A DNA stretch of 64,000 bases. Source: Achromobacter agilis (GTDB lineage Bacteria; Pseudomonadota; Gammaproteobacteria; Burkholderiales; Burkholderiaceae_B). The notes below the pieces were generated by a model. It saw only the letters and a program-made list of their open reading frames with translations, made no database searches and had not been told where the DNA came from. Numbering within the stretch: the first letter of the stretch is position 1; each line of letters begins with the position of its first letter. Where the stretch lies: contig NZ_UFQB01000014.1 in NCBI RefSeq assembly GCF_900496965.1, forward strand, positions 93,872 through 157,871, in the 5' to 3' direction. Position numbers and translations under genes: made by a program. This document shows, in pieces, positions 33,859 to 44,266 of this stretch.

Positions 33859-34548
33859 TCAGCTTGCGAGGTACGCCGCACCCTGGTCCCGCTCAAGACA
33901 GTAGCCCAGGCCGCGCACGGTCACGATCTTCACGCCGCTGGGCTCGAGCTTCTTGCGAAGGCGGTGCACATAGACCTCGATGGCGTTGGTGCTGACTTCC
34001 TCGCCCCATTCGCAGAGGTGGTCGACGAGCTGGGTCTTGCTGACCATGCGGCCGCTGCGGGTCAGGAGGATTTCGAGCAGGCTGACTTCGCGGGCCGACA
34101 GGTCCAGCGTCTGGTCGTCCACCATGGCCACGCGGCCCGTCTGGTCGAACAGGAGCCGGCCGTGCTTGAGCAGGGTCGCGCCGCCGCCGGCGCCGCGCCG
34201 CGTCAGCGCCCGCACGCGGGCTTCGAGCTCCGACAGGGCGAAGGGCTTGGCCATGTAGTCGTCCGCGCCCAGATCCAGGCCCTTGACGCGCTGTTCGATG
34301 CTGTCGGCGGCCGTCAGGATGAGGACGGGCAGGGCGGAATTGCGGGCGCGCAGGCGGCGCAGCACTTCCAGGCCGGCCAGCTGCGGCAGGCCGAGGTCCA
34401 GGATGAGCAGGTCGAAGGCCTGGGCCGCCAGGGCCGAATCGGCCGCAAGCCCGTCGCGCACGGCATCCACGGCGTAGCCATTGTGGCGCAACGAGCGGGA
34501 CAGGCCGTCGGCCAGGATGCTGTCGTCTTCGGCGATCAGGATACGCAT
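33859..34548 (-). CDS. OmpR-family response regulator (TctD-like)
   Basis: The 229-residue protein has a receiver domain with MRILIAEDDSILADGLSRSL, phospho-acceptor aspartate in LLILDLGLPQLAG (about D51), and lysine in DDYMAKPF. A C-terminal winged helix with STNAIEVYVHRLRKKLEPSG follows. With the kinase downstream it resembles TctD/TctE, which regulate tricarboxylate uptake in Salmonella; here the transporter is an MHS protein instead of TctCBA. It is divergent from recA across a 304-base spacer. Confidence 0.93.
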   Translation of the reverse strand: MRILIAEDDSILADGLSRSLRHNGYAVDAVRDGLAADSALAAQAFDLLILDLGLPQLAGLEVLRRLRARNSALPVLILTAADSIEQRVKGLDLGADDYMAKPFALSELEARVRALTRRGAGGGATLLKHGRLLFDQTGRVAMVDDQTLDLSAREVSLLEILLTRSGRMVSKTQLVDHLCEWGEEVSTNAIEVYVHRLRKKLEPSGVKIVTVRGLGYCLERDQGAAYLAS

Positions 34549-34721
34549 GGGCTACAGTAGGAGAAAATCCCGCGCCGCGCGCGCCATGCGCGCTTGCCGC
34601 CCCTGAGGGACGCGCTACGGCTGGGGACGGTCCGGCGGCGGTACGGGGACGAAACGCCGGGCTCGCCTGGGATTCTGGCATATGGCGCCCGGCTTGCCAC
34701 TCAGGGTATACGTGCAAAACA

Positions 34722-34751
34722 TTGGCACACTGGGTTTTTGTACAGTACAAT
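34722..34751 (+). promoter_or_regulatory. recA promoter
   Basis: TTGGCA (34722-34727) and TACAAT (34746-34751) with an 18-base spacer, 101 bases upstream of recA. The LexA-like box fills most of the spacer. Confidence 0.7.
34730..34745 (+). promoter_or_regulatory. LexA (SOS) box of recA
   Basis: CTGGGTTTTTGTACAG has the CTG-N10-CAG form of the proteobacterial LexA site and ends at the base before the -10 hexamer. This position would block RNA polymerase in uninduced cells. The left half is poorer than the right. Confidence 0.65.
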
Positions 34752-34852
34752 CCGATGCCATAATCTGATCCGTAGCTCAAAGCACCCGCCAGAACGGCCT
34801 GCCAGACCCGCAACTCCCTTCGACACCAGATACGTTACAGACAGGACTCTAC

Positions 34853-35914
34853 ATGGACGACAAAACCACCAAGGCCGCCGCATCGGAAAAGGCCAAGGCG
34901 CTTGCCGCCGCGCTTTCGCAGATCGAAAAGCAGTTCGGCAAGGGCTCGATCATGCGCTACGGCGACAACGAGGTCTCGCACGACATCCAGGTGGTTTCCA
35001 CGGGGTCGCTCGGGCTGGACATCGCGCTGGGCGTCGGCGGCCTGCCCCGCGGCCGCGTGGTCGAGATCTATGGTCCGGAATCCTCGGGCAAGACCACGCT
35101 CACGCTGCAGGTCATCGCCGAAATGCAGAAAATCGGCGGCACCTGCGCGTTCGTCGACGCCGAACACGCCCTGGATGTGCAATACGCCTCCAAGCTGGGG
35201 GTCAACCTCACCGATCTGCTGATCTCGCAACCGGATACGGGCGAGCAGGCGCTGGAAATCACCGACGCGCTGGTGCGCTCGGGTTCCGTTGACCTCATCG
35301 TCGTCGACTCGGTGGCCGCCCTGGTGCCCAAGGCCGAAATCGAAGGCGAGATGGGCGATTCGCTGCCCGGCCTGCAAGCCCGCCTGATGAGCCAGGCGCT
35401 GCGCAAGCTGACCGCCACCATCAAGAAGACCAACTGCATGGTCATCTTCATCAACCAGATCCGCATGAAGATCGGCGTGATGTTCGGCAACCCCGAAACC
35501 ACCACCGGCGGCAATGCGCTCAAGTTCTACGCGTCCGTGCGTCTGGACATCCGCCGCATCGGCTCGATCAAGAAGGGCGACGAAGTCGTCGGCAACGAAA
35601 CCCGCGTCAAGGTCGTGAAGAACAAGGTTGCGCCGCCGTTCAAGCAGGCCGAGTTCGACATCATGTACGGCGCCGGCATTTCGCGCGAAGGCGAGATCAT
35701 CGACCTGGGCGTGGCCGCCAATGTGGTGGACAAGTCCGGCGCGTGGTACAGCTACAACGGCAATCGCATCGGCCAGGGCAAGGACAATGTCCGCGAGTAC
35801 CTGAAAGAGCACAAGGAAATGGCCATCGAGATCGAGAACCGCGTGCGCGAGAACCAGGGCATCGTCAGCCGTGCGGCCGAATTCGTGCCCACGGCGGAAG
35901 ATACCGCCGAATAA
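34853..35914 (+). CDS. recA: Recombinase RecA
   Basis: The 353-residue protein drives homologous strand exchange and LexA autocleavage. Walker A is [13 protein letters not shown], Walker [21 protein letters not shown] (includes loop 1), and loop 2 [20 protein letters not shown] is complete. The C-terminus is short and acidic (PTAEDTAE). The gene is followed after 128 bases by recX, and is preceded by a LexA-controlled promoter. Confidence 0.98.
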   Translation: MDDKTTKAAASEKAKALAAALSQIEKQFGKGSIMRYGDNEVSHDIQVVSTGSLGLDIALGVGGLPRGRVVEIYGPESSGKTTLTLQVIAEMQKIGGTCAFVDAEHALDVQYASKLGVNLTDLLISQPDTGEQALEITDALVRSGSVDLIVVDSVAALVPKAEIEGEMGDSLPGLQARLMSQALRKLTATIKKTNCMVIFINQIRMKIGVMFGNPETTTGGNALKFYASVRLDIRRIGSIKKGDEVVGNETRVKVVKNKVAPPFKQAEFDIMYGAGISREGEIIDLGVAANVVDKSGAWYSYNGNRIGQGKDNVREYLKEHKEMAIEIENRVRENQGIVSRAAEFVPTAEDTAE

Positions 35915-36042
35915 TCCCTTCGGCTGGCGGGCCCGCGGCGCAACGGCGCAGCTGGCCCGCGCAGCGCTTCCGGGCCAGGCCAGGAAACTTGCGGCAGGCG
36001 CCAGGACGGGCCTGCCGTTATGCATAGCAAAGCAGGAAACGC

Positions 36043-36744
36043 ATGAGCTGGAAACCGCCCCTCGCGTCAGCTGACCGTCTTCGCGCCAAGCTCGATGACG
36101 AGTTCGAAACCGTCGCCAGGCCCCAGGGCCTGCGACGCACGTCGGACGCCCGGCGCGAGCAGGACGAGCCCGCCTCCGATCCGCAGGGAGCGTGGCGGCG
36201 CAGCTCCGAGGAGCGTGCCGCCGGCCGTGGCCGCCGGGCCGCCGCCGAAGCCGCGCAGGGTCCAGAGGGCAGCGAGGGCGCCGAAGCCGGCAAGCCCGCC
36301 CGCAAGGGCCCGTCGCTGAAGATGCGCGCCGTGGGCTATCTGTCGCGGCGCGAGCACGCCCGCGGCGAACTGGCCCGCAAGCTGGCCGCCCATGCCGAGG
36401 ATCCGTCTGAGGTCGAAGCCGTGCTCGACGCCCTCGAAAAAGAAGGCTGGTTGTCCAACGAGCGTTTCGCGCAGGGCCTGGTGCATCGGCGTGCATCGCG
36501 CCAGGGCACGGCGCGCATTGTCCAGGAGCTGCGCCAGCATGGTGTGGACGACAACCAGGTCGCCGAACTGCGCGACCAGTTGCGGGCCACCGAATACGAC
36601 CGCGCGCTGGAGGTCTGGAAGAAGCGCTTCCACGCCAGGCCGGAAGACCGCGCGGCCTATGCCAAGCAAGCCCGTTTCCTGGCCAGCCGCGGCTTCGCGC
36701 ACGACGTGATCCGCCGCATCCTGGGCGAAGGCGACGAAGACTGA
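36043..36744 (+). CDS. recX: Regulatory protein RecX with a long N-terminal extension
   Basis: The 233-residue product has the RecX helical repeats from about residue 88 (MRAVGYLSRREHARGELARK, GWLSNERFAQGLVHRRASRQ, RFLASRGFAHDVIRRIL). RecX caps RecA filaments and inhibits them. The first 88 residues are an Arg/Glu/Ala-rich low-complexity region absent from the typical 150-residue protein; a downstream ATG (MRAVGYL, at about 36322) would give the short form. It follows recA and is probably read partly by run-through. Confidence 0.9.
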   Translation: MSWKPPLASADRLRAKLDDEFETVARPQGLRRTSDARREQDEPASDPQGAWRRSSEERAAGRGRRAAAEAAQGPEGSEGAEAGKPARKGPSLKMRAVGYLSRREHARGELARKLAAHAEDPSEVEAVLDALEKEGWLSNERFAQGLVHRRASRQGTARIVQELRQHGVDDNQVAELRDQLRATEYDRALEVWKKRFHARPEDRAAYAKQARFLASRGFAHDVIRRILGEGDED

Positions 36745-36780
36745 GCGCGCCTGCCAGGCCGGCGCGCGTGGCCGCCGCGG

Positions 36781-37698
36781 CTACTTCGCCGACTTGATCC
36801 CGGTTAGCGTCTTGAAGCAAACGTCGCGGGTAATGCTCAGGAACTCATCGATATACGACGCGTCCGTGTCTTCGCTGCGCACGGTGGCGTATAGCGTGCG
36901 CCACACGCCTTGCGGGCCCAGCCGGCACAGGCGCAGCCATCCCTGGTTCATGTATTCCGTCAGCGCCCAGTTGGGCAGCGCGGCCACGCCGCGATTGCTG
37001 GCCACCAGTTGCGCGATGATCGGCGTCAGTTCCGCCTTGCGGACGGCGGCGGGCTCCACGTCGGCCGGGTCCAGGAAGGCTGTGAAGATGTCCAGGCGCT
37101 GCTTGTCCACCGGGTAGGTGATGAGCGTCTGATCGGCCAACTGCTCTGGCAGGATGAATTTGCTGCCGGACAGCGGATTGGAGTCCGACACTGCCAGCAC
37201 CAGCTCGTACTTGAACAGCGGCAGGTATTCCACGGCCTCCAGCGGCTGCGGATCCGAGGTGATGACGAGGTCGAGGTCGCCGCGCACCAGCGCTGGCAGG
37301 GGGGCGAACGAGAATGCGGCCGACAGGTCCAGCGCCACGTCTGGCCACTGGATGCGGAAGGCGTCCAGGGCCGGCATCAGCCATTGGAAGCAGGAATGGC
37401 AATCGATGGCCAGGTGCAGCCGCCCCGTGCGGCCAGCCGCCAGCCGCTGGAGTTCCCGTTCGGTCGCGCGGATGCGAGGCAGCACTTCGTCCGCCAGCGC
37501 CAGCACGCGCAGGCCCGCGGTGGTCAGCCGGGCCGGCCGGGTGCGGCGGTTCAACAGGGTCGTGCCCAGCCGGGTTTCGAGGTCGCGCAACTGGTGCGAC
37601 AGGGCGGATTGGGTTAGGTGCAGGCGTTCGGCGGCCTCTTGCAGGCTGCCGCCTTCGCGGATCGCCGTCAGCGTTTCTAGATGGCGGATTTCGAGCAT
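36781..37698 (-). CDS. metR: LysR-family regulator MetR
   Basis: The 305-residue protein has an N-terminal LysR helix-turn-helix (GSLQEAAERLHLTQSALSHQ) and a substrate-binding domain with HLAIDCHSCFQWLMPALDAF, a segment typical of MetR. MetR activates metE and related genes using homocysteine as co-effector. It is divergent from metE across 140 bases that hold two MetR-like sites, the classic metR-metE arrangement. Confidence 0.92.
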   Translation of the reverse strand: MLEIRHLETLTAIREGGSLQEAAERLHLTQSALSHQLRDLETRLGTTLLNRRTRPARLTTAGLRVLALADEVLPRIRATERELQRLAAGRTGRLHLAIDCHSCFQWLMPALDAFRIQWPDVALDLSAAFSFAPLPALVRGDLDLVITSDPQPLEAVEYLPLFKYELVLAVSDSNPLSGSKFILPEQLADQTLITYPVDKQRLDIFTAFLDPADVEPAAVRKAELTPIIAQLVASNRGVAALPNWALTEYMNQGWLRLCRLGPQGVWRTLYATVRSEDTDASYIDEFLSITRDVCFKTLTGIKSAK

Positions 37699-37733
37699 GG
37701 GAATCCAGGTATTTGGAATGAGCTTATATTTTA

Positions 37734-37746
37734 TGAGATTTTCTCA
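37734..37746. promoter_or_regulatory. MetR-like site 1
   Basis: TGAGATTTTCTCA is a perfect palindrome of the TGAA-N5-TTCA type (one mismatch per half), 36 bases upstream of metR. Confidence 0.55.
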
Positions 37747-37764
37747 TGTTATGAATGTAGACAT

Positions 37765-37777
37765 TGATTTTGATTCA
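37765..37777. promoter_or_regulatory. MetR-like site 2
   Basis: TGATTTTGATTCA matches TGAA-N5-TTCA at seven of eight positions and lies about 60 bases upstream of metE, a suitable activator position. Confidence 0.55.
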
Positions 37778-37838
37778 TGTTGATTTGGCCTCAGAATAAC
37801 CGTCACTTGAACAAATTTTGTCTTACGGCGGTAATGTC

Positions 37839-40136
37839 ATGACTATTATTCATAATTTGGGGTTCCCCCGCATCGGCGCCCAGCGCGAACTGAAACGCGC
37901 CGTCGAGGCCTATTGGGCGGGCAAGCAGACCGCCGAAGCGCTGGAGCAGATTGGCCGCGAACTGCGCGCCCGGCATTGGAAGCTGCAGGCCGACGCCGGC
38001 CTGAAGTTCGTGCCCGCCGGCGATTTCGCCTGGTACGACCAGATCCTGGAATGGACCACGCTGCTGGGCGCCGTGCCGGCGCGCTTCGGCCAGAAGGACA
38101 ACGAACCCGTCACGCTCGACACGCTGTTCCGCATGGGCCGGGGCCGCGCGCCGTCCGGCAAGCCCGCCGCCGCCTGCGAAATGACCAAGTGGTTCGATAC
38201 CAACTATCACTACATCGTGCCGGAACTGGTTCCGGGCCAGACCTTCCGCATCGCCCGCGAATCGTTGTTCGAGCAGATCCAGGAAGCGCAGGCGCTGGGC
38301 TATGCCGTCAAGCCCGTCATCCCGGGCCCCTTGACCTGGCTGTACCTGGGCAAGGGCGACGCGTTCGCCGCAGGCGCTGCCGACGAAGGCAAGCTGCAGC
38401 TGCTCGCCGCGCTGCTGCCCGTCTACCAGGAAGTGCTGGCGCGCTTGGCCAAGCTGGGCGTGCAGTGGGTGCAGATCGACGAACCGATCCTGGCGCTGGA
38501 CCTGCCCAAGGCCTGGCGCGACGCTTTCCGCGAGGCTTATGCCACGCTGTCGGCCGGCCCGGTCAAGCTGCTCGCGGCCACCTACTTCGACGGCCTGAAG
38601 GACAACCTGCCGACGGCGCTGGGTCTGCCCGTGGCCGGCCTGCACGTGGACCTGGTCCGCGCGCCGGAGCAATTGGCTGAAGTGGTCTCCGGCCTGCGCG
38701 CCGACCAGGTGTTCTCGGCCGGCGTCATCAATGGCCGCAACATCTGGCGCACCGACCTGGATGCCGCCATCGCCACGCTGGCGCCGATCAAGCAACAACT
38801 CGGCGACCGCCTGTGGCTGGCGCCGTCGTGCTCGTTGTTGCACGTTCCGGTGGACCTGGCGCACGAAACCGAACTCGACGCCGAACTCAAGAGCTGGCTG
38901 TCCTTCGCCGCTCAGAAACTGGACGAACTGAGCCTGCTGGGCCGCGCGCTGGACAGCGCCACGGACCCTACGGTGCAGGACGGCCTGATCAAGCAGCGCG
39001 CCGCGCTGGCTGCCCGCCGCTCGTCCGCCCGCATCCACAACCCGGTGGTCGGCCAGCGGATGGCCGGCGCGACGGGCGTGTCGCGCGACCGCGCGCCGTT
39101 CGCCGGCCGCATCGCCCGCCAGCAGGAGCAGCTGGGCCTGCCCGCCTACCCGACCACCACGATCGGCTCGTTCCCGCAGACCGCGGAAATCCGCGCCTTG
39201 CGCCGTGACTGGAAGGCCGGCGCGCTGACCGATTCGGCCTACGAAACCGCCATCCGCAAGGAAATCGAGGAAGTCATCCGCTTCCAGGAAAAGGTAGGGC
39301 TGGACGTGCTGGTGCACGGAGAACCCGAGCGCAACGACATGGTGGAATACTTCGGCGAACTGCTGGCCGGTTTCGCCTTCACCAAGAACGGCTGGGTGCA
39401 GAGCTACGGCTCGCGCTGCGTCAAGCCGCCGATCATTTTCGGCGACGTGGCCCGCCCGGCGCCGATGACCGTGGGCTGGTCTTCGTACGCGCAATCGCTG
39501 ACGGACAAACCCGTCAAGGGCATGCTGACCGGTCCGGTCACCATCCTGCAATGGTCCTTCGTGCGCGACGACCAGCCGCGCGAACAGACCTGCCGCCAAC
39601 TGGCGCTGGCGCTGCGCGACGAAGTCGTGGACCTGGAGGCCGCCGGCATCAGCGTCATCCAGATCGACGAACCCGCCATCCGCGAAGGGCTGCCGCTACG
39701 CCGGGCCGACTGGCAGGCATACCTGGACTGGGCCGTGGATTGCTTCCGCCTGTCCACCGCCGGCGTACGCGAGGAAACGCAGATCCACACCCATATGTGC
39801 TATTCGGAGTTCAACGACATCATCGAGTCCATCGCCGCCATGGACGCGGACGTGATCACCATCGAAACCTCGCGCTCCAACATGGAGCTGCTCAAGGCAT
39901 TCGAGGATTTCCACTACCCGAACGACATCGGCCCCGGCGTGTACGACATCCATTCGCCGAACGTGCCCGAGGTGGACTGGATGGTCGGCCTGATGGAGAA
40001 GGCGGCCGCCCGCCTGCCGAAGGAACGCCTGTGGGTAAATCCTGACTGCGGCCTGAAGACGCGCGCCTGGCCCGAAACCGAAGCCGCGCTGATCGGCATG
40101 GTGCAAGCGGCCCGCGCGCTGCGCCAGGCGGCATAA
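37839..40136 (+). CDS. metE: Cobalamin-independent methionine synthase
   Basis: The 765-residue enzyme transfers the methyl group of 5-methyltetrahydropteroyl-triglutamate to homocysteine. The N-terminal half opens [20 protein letters not shown]; the C-terminal half holds [31 protein letters not shown] and zinc-site parts HMCYSEF and NPDCGLKTR. The ATG at 37839 lacks a strong ribosome-binding site (GGCGG nearby). No cobalamin riboswitch is visible in the short leader. It is controlled by the divergent MetR and ends before two hairpins. Confidence 0.97.
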   Translation: MTIIHNLGFPRIGAQRELKRAVEAYWAGKQTAEALEQIGRELRARHWKLQADAGLKFVPAGDFAWYDQILEWTTLLGAVPARFGQKDNEPVTLDTLFRMGRGRAPSGKPAAACEMTKWFDTNYHYIVPELVPGQTFRIARESLFEQIQEAQALGYAVKPVIPGPLTWLYLGKGDAFAAGAADEGKLQLLAALLPVYQEVLARLAKLGVQWVQIDEPILALDLPKAWRDAFREAYATLSAGPVKLLAATYFDGLKDNLPTALGLPVAGLHVDLVRAPEQLAEVVSGLRADQVFSAGVINGRNIWRTDLDAAIATLAPIKQQLGDRLWLAPSCSLLHVPVDLAHETELDAELKSWLSFAAQKLDELSLLGRALDSATDPTVQDGLIKQRAALAARRSSARIHNPVVGQRMAGATGVSRDRAPFAGRIARQQEQLGLPAYPTTTIGSFPQTAEIRALRRDWKAGALTDSAYETAIRKEIEEVIRFQEKVGLDVLVHGEPERNDMVEYFGELLAGFAFTKNGWVQSYGSRCVKPPIIFGDVARPAPMTVGWSSYAQSLTDKPVKGMLTGPVTILQWSFVRDDQPREQTCRQLALALRDEVVDLEAAGISVIQIDEPAIREGLPLRRADWQAYLDWAVDCFRLSTAGVREETQIHTHMCYSEFNDIIESIAAMDADVITIETSRSNMELLKAFEDFHYPNDIGPGVYDIHSPNVPEVDWMVGLMEKAAARLPKERLWVNPDCGLKTRAWPETEAALIGMVQAARALRQAA

Positions 40137-40144
40137 GCCGATGC

Positions 40145-40224
40145 GCCCGGAGCTTCGGCTCCGGGCCGTCCTCAGACAAAAAACGCTTCTTCGCGGAGCA
40201 AGCCCACACCATGCGGGCTTTTTT
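40145..40224 (+). terminator. Two hairpins ending metE, the second with a T-run
   Basis: GCCCGGAGC-TTCG-GCTCCGGGC (40145-40166) is a strong tetraloop stem; the weaker AGCCC/GGGCT hairpin (40201-40219) is followed by TTTTTT, so the pair probably works together. Confidence 0.8.
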
Positions 40225-40300
40225 CGTTTTTTGCCTGAACGAAATGGCGCGGCGCAGGTCCATAGGCAAAAATCCCCTTAGCCGGATCGTTGCCGCTCCC

Positions 40301-43300
40301 ATGATTCTCCACGGCCCTTATCGGGCAGACCTGCTGCGTGCCGAAACGCTGCCCGATATTCTTGAAGCCACGATCCGCCGGCATCCCGCCGCCATCGCCA
40401 TTCATTGGCAGGATCAAACACTTACCTACGACATGCTCGGCCAGCGCGCCGACCTGGCCGCGCATCACCTGATCGAGGCCGGCGTCAGGCCCGGGCAGGT
40501 CGTGGGTTTGTGCCTGCCACGCGGAGCGGAACTGCTGGTCATGCAGGCGGCGATCGCCAAGGCCGGCGCGGCCTGGCTGCCGTTTGAATCCGATACGCCG
40601 CCCGACCGCATGCAGGCCTGCCTGCTGGACGCCGGCGCCGATGGCCTTATCGCCGGGGCCGACGTGCGCCTGGAAGGCCTGGAAACCTGGCCCCCCTGGC
40701 TGTTGGCCGACCCCGTGGACGGGCCATTGCGCATGCGCGACGGGCTGCTGCCCGGGCACCCCGCCTATGTTATCTATACCTCCGGCTCCACCGGCAAGCC
40801 CAAGGGCGTGCCCATCAGCCACGCCAGCATCTGCCATTTCCTGCGCAGCGAAAACGCGGTGCTGGGCGTACGCCATGGCGACAAGGTCTACCAGGGTTTT
40901 TCCGTGGCTTTCGACATGTCGTTCGAGGAAATCTGGATCAGCTATCTGGCGGGCGCCTCGCTATGGGTTGCGCCGAAGCTGCTGACGACGGACCCGGAAG
41001 CGCTGCCGCTGGCGTTGGCGCGCGAAGGCGTCAGCGTGCTGCATGCCGTGCCGACGCTGCTGGCGCTGTTTGCGCATGACGTGCCCGGCCTGCGCATCGT
41101 GAACCTGGGCGGTGAAGCCTGCCCCGACTTCCTGGCGCGGCGTTGGGCGACGCCGGGGCGCCGGCTGTTCAATACGTATGGCCCCACGGAAACCACGGTG
41201 TCCGCGAGCGTGGCCGAACTGTTTCCCGGCCAGCCGGTGACGATCGGCGCGCCCTTGCCCAACTACGGCATGCTGATCCGCGGCGAAGACGGTTCGGTGC
41301 TGCCTCAGGGGCAGGTGGGCGAGCTGTGCATTACCGGCCCCGGGGTGGCGGACGGCTATCTGGGCCGGCCCGAGCTGACGGCCGAAAAATTCCTGGCCAA
41401 CCCGCGTCCTGGGGGGGAGCACGACACGCGGATGTACCGCAGCGGCGACCTGGCCCGCATCGACGCGTCCGGCCAGATCGTCTGCCTGGGCCGCAGCGAC
41501 GATCAGGTCAAGGTGCGGGGTTTTCGCGTCGAACTCGGCGAGATCGAGGCGGCGCTGTACCGCCAGCCCGGCGTGGGCGCGGCGGCGGTGGTGCTGCGCG
41601 ACCTGGCCGGGATCGAGCAACTGGTCGCTTTCGTGGCGCCGGAAGGGGATGTGCGGCTGGACGCGCATGCGCTGCGCGCGGCGCTGGCGGCGGACTTGCC
41701 TGCCTATATGATTCCGGCCCGCTTCGAATCGGCGGCCGAGGTGCCGCGCCTGACCTCGGGCAAGATCGACCGCAAGGCGCTCAAGGCGCGCGAACTGGAA
41801 GCGGCCGCCGGACCCGCCGGCGAAGACGATGTGCCGGCCACGCCGGGCGCGGCGGCGCTCTTCGATGCGCTACGCCCCTTGTTCCCCGGCCAGCCCCTGC
41901 GCCTGGCCAGCGATTTCTTTCGCGACCTGGGCGGCCATTCGCTGCTGGCCGCGCGGCTGGTGTCGTCGCTGCGCAAGCATCCGCGCTACGCCTTGCTGAC
42001 GATGCACGAGCTCTACCAGCACCCGGCGCTGGGGGCGCTGGCGGAGCGGATGGATGCGCTGGCGATCCCGCAGGACGCGCAGGCCCCGGCCGAGGCGCCG
42101 CCGGCGCAAGCGCCGCAATGGCGGCGCTGGTCCTGCGGCCTGGCGCAGCTGGCCGCCTTGCCGCTGCTGATCGGCGTGCGCATGCTGATCTGGCTGACGC
42201 CGTTCTTCACTTACCACTATTGGACGGGTGACGAAGGGGATTCCGTCTGGCGCGCGGTAGCCCTGTCCATCGCCAGCTACCTGGCCTGCAATTTGCTGAG
42301 CTTCGGCGTGGCGGTGGCCTGCAAGTGGGCCATCCTCGGGCGTCTCAAGGCGGGCCGCTATCCGCTTTACGGGTGGAAGTTCTATCGCTGGTGGCTGGTG
42401 GACCGGATCCTGGACATCCCGCCGGCGCATTTGCTGGCCGGTTCGCCGCTCCAGGCCTGGTACCTGCGCGCGCTGGGCGCGCGGATCGGCCGCGATGCCG
42501 CCATCAACCGCATCTCCGTGCGCGCGCCGGACCTGCTGTCGGTGGGCGACGGCGTCAGCATCGGCGCCTCCGTGAACCTGGAGAATTTCTCGGTTCAGGG
42601 TGGCGTATGGGAGGTGGCGCCGATCACGCTGGCGGACGACACCTACGTCGGTTCCTACGCGGTGATCCAGGGCGGCGTGACGATGGCGCAGGGCGCCCGC
42701 CTCGAAGGGCTGTCTTCGCTGCCCGGCGGGACGCGCGTCCCGGCCGGGCAGATCTGGACGGGGGCGCCGGCCCGCCACGACCCGCAGGCGCGTCCGTCCG
42801 AACTGCCTGCCCGTCCCGCCCGCCACGCCACCTGGCGCCGGCTCGACGGACTGGCCTACGCGGTGGGCGGCGCGCTGATCGCGGCCTTGTTCTTCATGCC
42901 CGTCTTCCCGAGTTTCGTGCTGATCGACTGGATCGATGCGCGCTGGCTGGACCTGATGGGCTCCCGCGTGCCCTGGCCCGAGGCCTTCCTGGCCTACCTG
43001 CTGCTGGCGTTGCCCGCCAGCGCCTTGCTGCTGCTCCTGACCGTGATCGTCTCCGCGATGCTGCGCTGGGCGCTGCTGCCGCGCCTGGCCAGCGGCCGCT
43101 GGCCCGTCTACGGACAGATCTACCTGCGGCGCTGGCTGACCAACCAGATCCAGGAGTCCAGCCTCAGCGTGCTGCACGGCCTGTATGCGTCGATATACGC
43201 GGGCACCTGGTACCGCCTGCTCGGCGCGAAGGTCGGGCGGGGCACAGAGATCTCCACCGCCATGGGTATCGTGCCTGACATGCTGACGCTCGGCCGCGAC

Positions 43301-44266
43301 AGCTTCATCGCCGACGGCGTCATGCTGGGCGATGAGGAAATCGACCGCGGCTGGATGACGATGCGTCCTACCGTCATCGGCAACCGCAGTTTCGTGGGCA
43401 ACGGCGCCTACGTGCCCGATGGCTCGGCGCTGCCCGATGATGTGCTGATCGGCGTGCAGAGCCGCGCGCCCGCCAACGCCCGCATGGCCAGCGGCCAGAC
43501 CTGGCTGGGCAATCCGCCGATCTCGCTGCCCGCGCGCGAACAGACTGCCGGCTTCCCCGAGCACCTGACCTTCCGGCCCGGCCTGGGCCGCAAGATCGCG
43601 CGCGGGGCCGTTGAAGGCATGCGCATGATCCTGCCGCTGGCCGTGGTGATCGCGGCGGGGTATCTCACTGTGATGAAGGTCATCCCCATCGCCGCGCGGG
43701 AAGGGTTCCTGGCCGCCTTCGACGAGCTGATGCTGGCGGGCGTGCTGTACGGCGTGGGCGCCTTCCTGTTCCTGGCGGTGCTGAAGTGGGCCCTGATCGG
43801 ACGCTACCGGCCCCGCGCAGAGCCAATGTGGACGCCCTTCGTCTGGAAGAGCGAGGCCGTCACCAGCCTGTACGAGTCCATCGCGGTGCCGAACTTCTTC
43901 AACTTCCTGCGCGCCACGCCCTGGCTGCCGCTGGCCCTGCGCTGCATGGGCGCCCGGATCGGCAGGCGCGTCTTCATGGATACCACCGACGTCACCGAGT
44001 ACGACTGTGTGTCGATCGGCGACGACGCCGTGCTGCACGCCTGGTCGGGCCCCCAGACCCACCTGTTCGAAGACCGGGTCATGAAAATCGGCATGGTGCG
44101 GATCGGCAAGGCGGTCAACGTCGGGCCGCGCAGCACCATTCTTTACGACACCCGGGTCGAGGCGGGCGCGCGCCTCGGGCCGCTGACGCTGGTGCTCAAG
44201 GGCGAAACCATCCCGGCTGGACAGGCCTGGATCGGCAGTCCGGCCACACCGTGGACGCCGCGGTGA
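40301..44266 (+). CDS. Pls/PosA-family non-ribosomal peptide synthetase (adenylation-carrier-membrane-acyltransferase)
   Basis: The 1321-residue protein has an adenylation domain (about 1-510; YTSGSTGKPKGVP, NTYGPTETTVSASV, YRSGDLARI, LTSGKIDRKALKA) and a carrier domain with phosphopantetheine serine S547 (DLGGHSLLA). A membrane part then alternates with three left-handed beta-helix acyltransferase-like domains (about 740-828, 987-1073 and 1227-1318). This is the layout of epsilon-polylysine synthetase, which activates one amino acid and polymerises it without a condensation domain. By-eye specificity residues begin D-M-E, an acidic pocket that suggests a basic amino acid. The ATG at 40301 is chosen because the open frame upstream overlaps the metE terminator; ATG 40244 is an alternative. 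Confidence 0.88.
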   Translation: MILHGPYRADLLRAETLPDILEATIRRHPAAIAIHWQDQTLTYDMLGQRADLAAHHLIEAGVRPGQVVGLCLPRGAELLVMQAAIAKAGAAWLPFESDTPPDRMQACLLDAGADGLIAGADVRLEGLETWPPWLLADPVDGPLRMRDGLLPGHPAYVIYTSGSTGKPKGVPISHASICHFLRSENAVLGVRHGDKVYQGFSVAFDMSFEEIWISYLAGASLWVAPKLLTTDPEALPLALAREGVSVLHAVPTLLALFAHDVPGLRIVNLGGEACPDFLARRWATPGRRLFNTYGPTETTVSASVAELFPGQPVTIGAPLPNYGMLIRGEDGSVLPQGQVGELCITGPGVADGYLGRPELTAEKFLANPRPGGEHDTRMYRSGDLARIDASGQIVCLGRSDDQVKVRGFRVELGEIEAALYRQPGVGAAAVVLRDLAGIEQLVAFVAPEGDVRLDAHALRAALAADLPAYMIPARFESAAEVPRLTSGKIDRKALKARELEAAAGPAGEDDVPATPGAAALFDALRPLFPGQPLRLASDFFRDLGGHSLLAARLVSSLRKHPRYALLTMHELYQHPALGALAERMDALAIPQDAQAPAEAPPAQAPQWRRWSCGLAQLAALPLLIGVRMLIWLTPFFTYHYWTGDEGDSVWRAVALSIASYLACNLLSFGVAVACKWAILGRLKAGRYPLYGWKFYRWWLVDRILDIPPAHLLAGSPLQAWYLRALGARIGRDAAINRISVRAPDLLSVGDGVSIGASVNLENFSVQGGVWEVAPITLADDTYVGSYAVIQGGVTMAQGARLEGLSSLPGGTRVPAGQIWTGAPARHDPQARPSELPARPARHATWRRLDGLAYAVGGALIAALFFMPVFPSFVLIDWIDARWLDLMGSRVPWPEAFLAYLLLALPASALLLLLTVIVSAMLRWALLPRLASGRWPVYGQIYLRRWLTNQIQESSLSVLHGLYASIYAGTWYRLLGAKVGRGTEISTAMGIVPDMLTLGRDSFIADGVMLGDEEIDRGWMTMRPTVIGNRSFVGNGAYVPDGSALPDDVLIGVQSRAPANARMASGQTWLGNPPISLPAREQTAGFPEHLTFRPGLGRKIARGAVEGMRMILPLAVVIAAGYLTVMKVIPIAAREGFLAAFDELMLAGVLYGVGAFLFLAVLKWALIGRYRPRAEPMWTPFVWKSEAVTSLYESIAVPNFFNFLRATPWLPLALRCMGARIGRRVFMDTTDVTEYDCVSIGDDAVLHAWSGPQTHLFEDRVMKIGMVRIGKAVNVGPRSTILYDTRVEAGARLGPLTLVLKGETIPAGQAWIGSPATPWTPR

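Larger units (their letters stand above)
34549..34852. other. 304-base divergent spacer with the recA promoter
   Basis: The right half carries the recA promoter and LexA-like box. The left half, next to the response regulator, is GC-rich with no motif that I can name. Confidence 0.7.

Noticed and set aside
37699..37838. Cobalamin riboswitch before metE
   Set aside because: The 140-base spacer is too short and lacks the B12-box; MetR-type palindromes explain the regulation.
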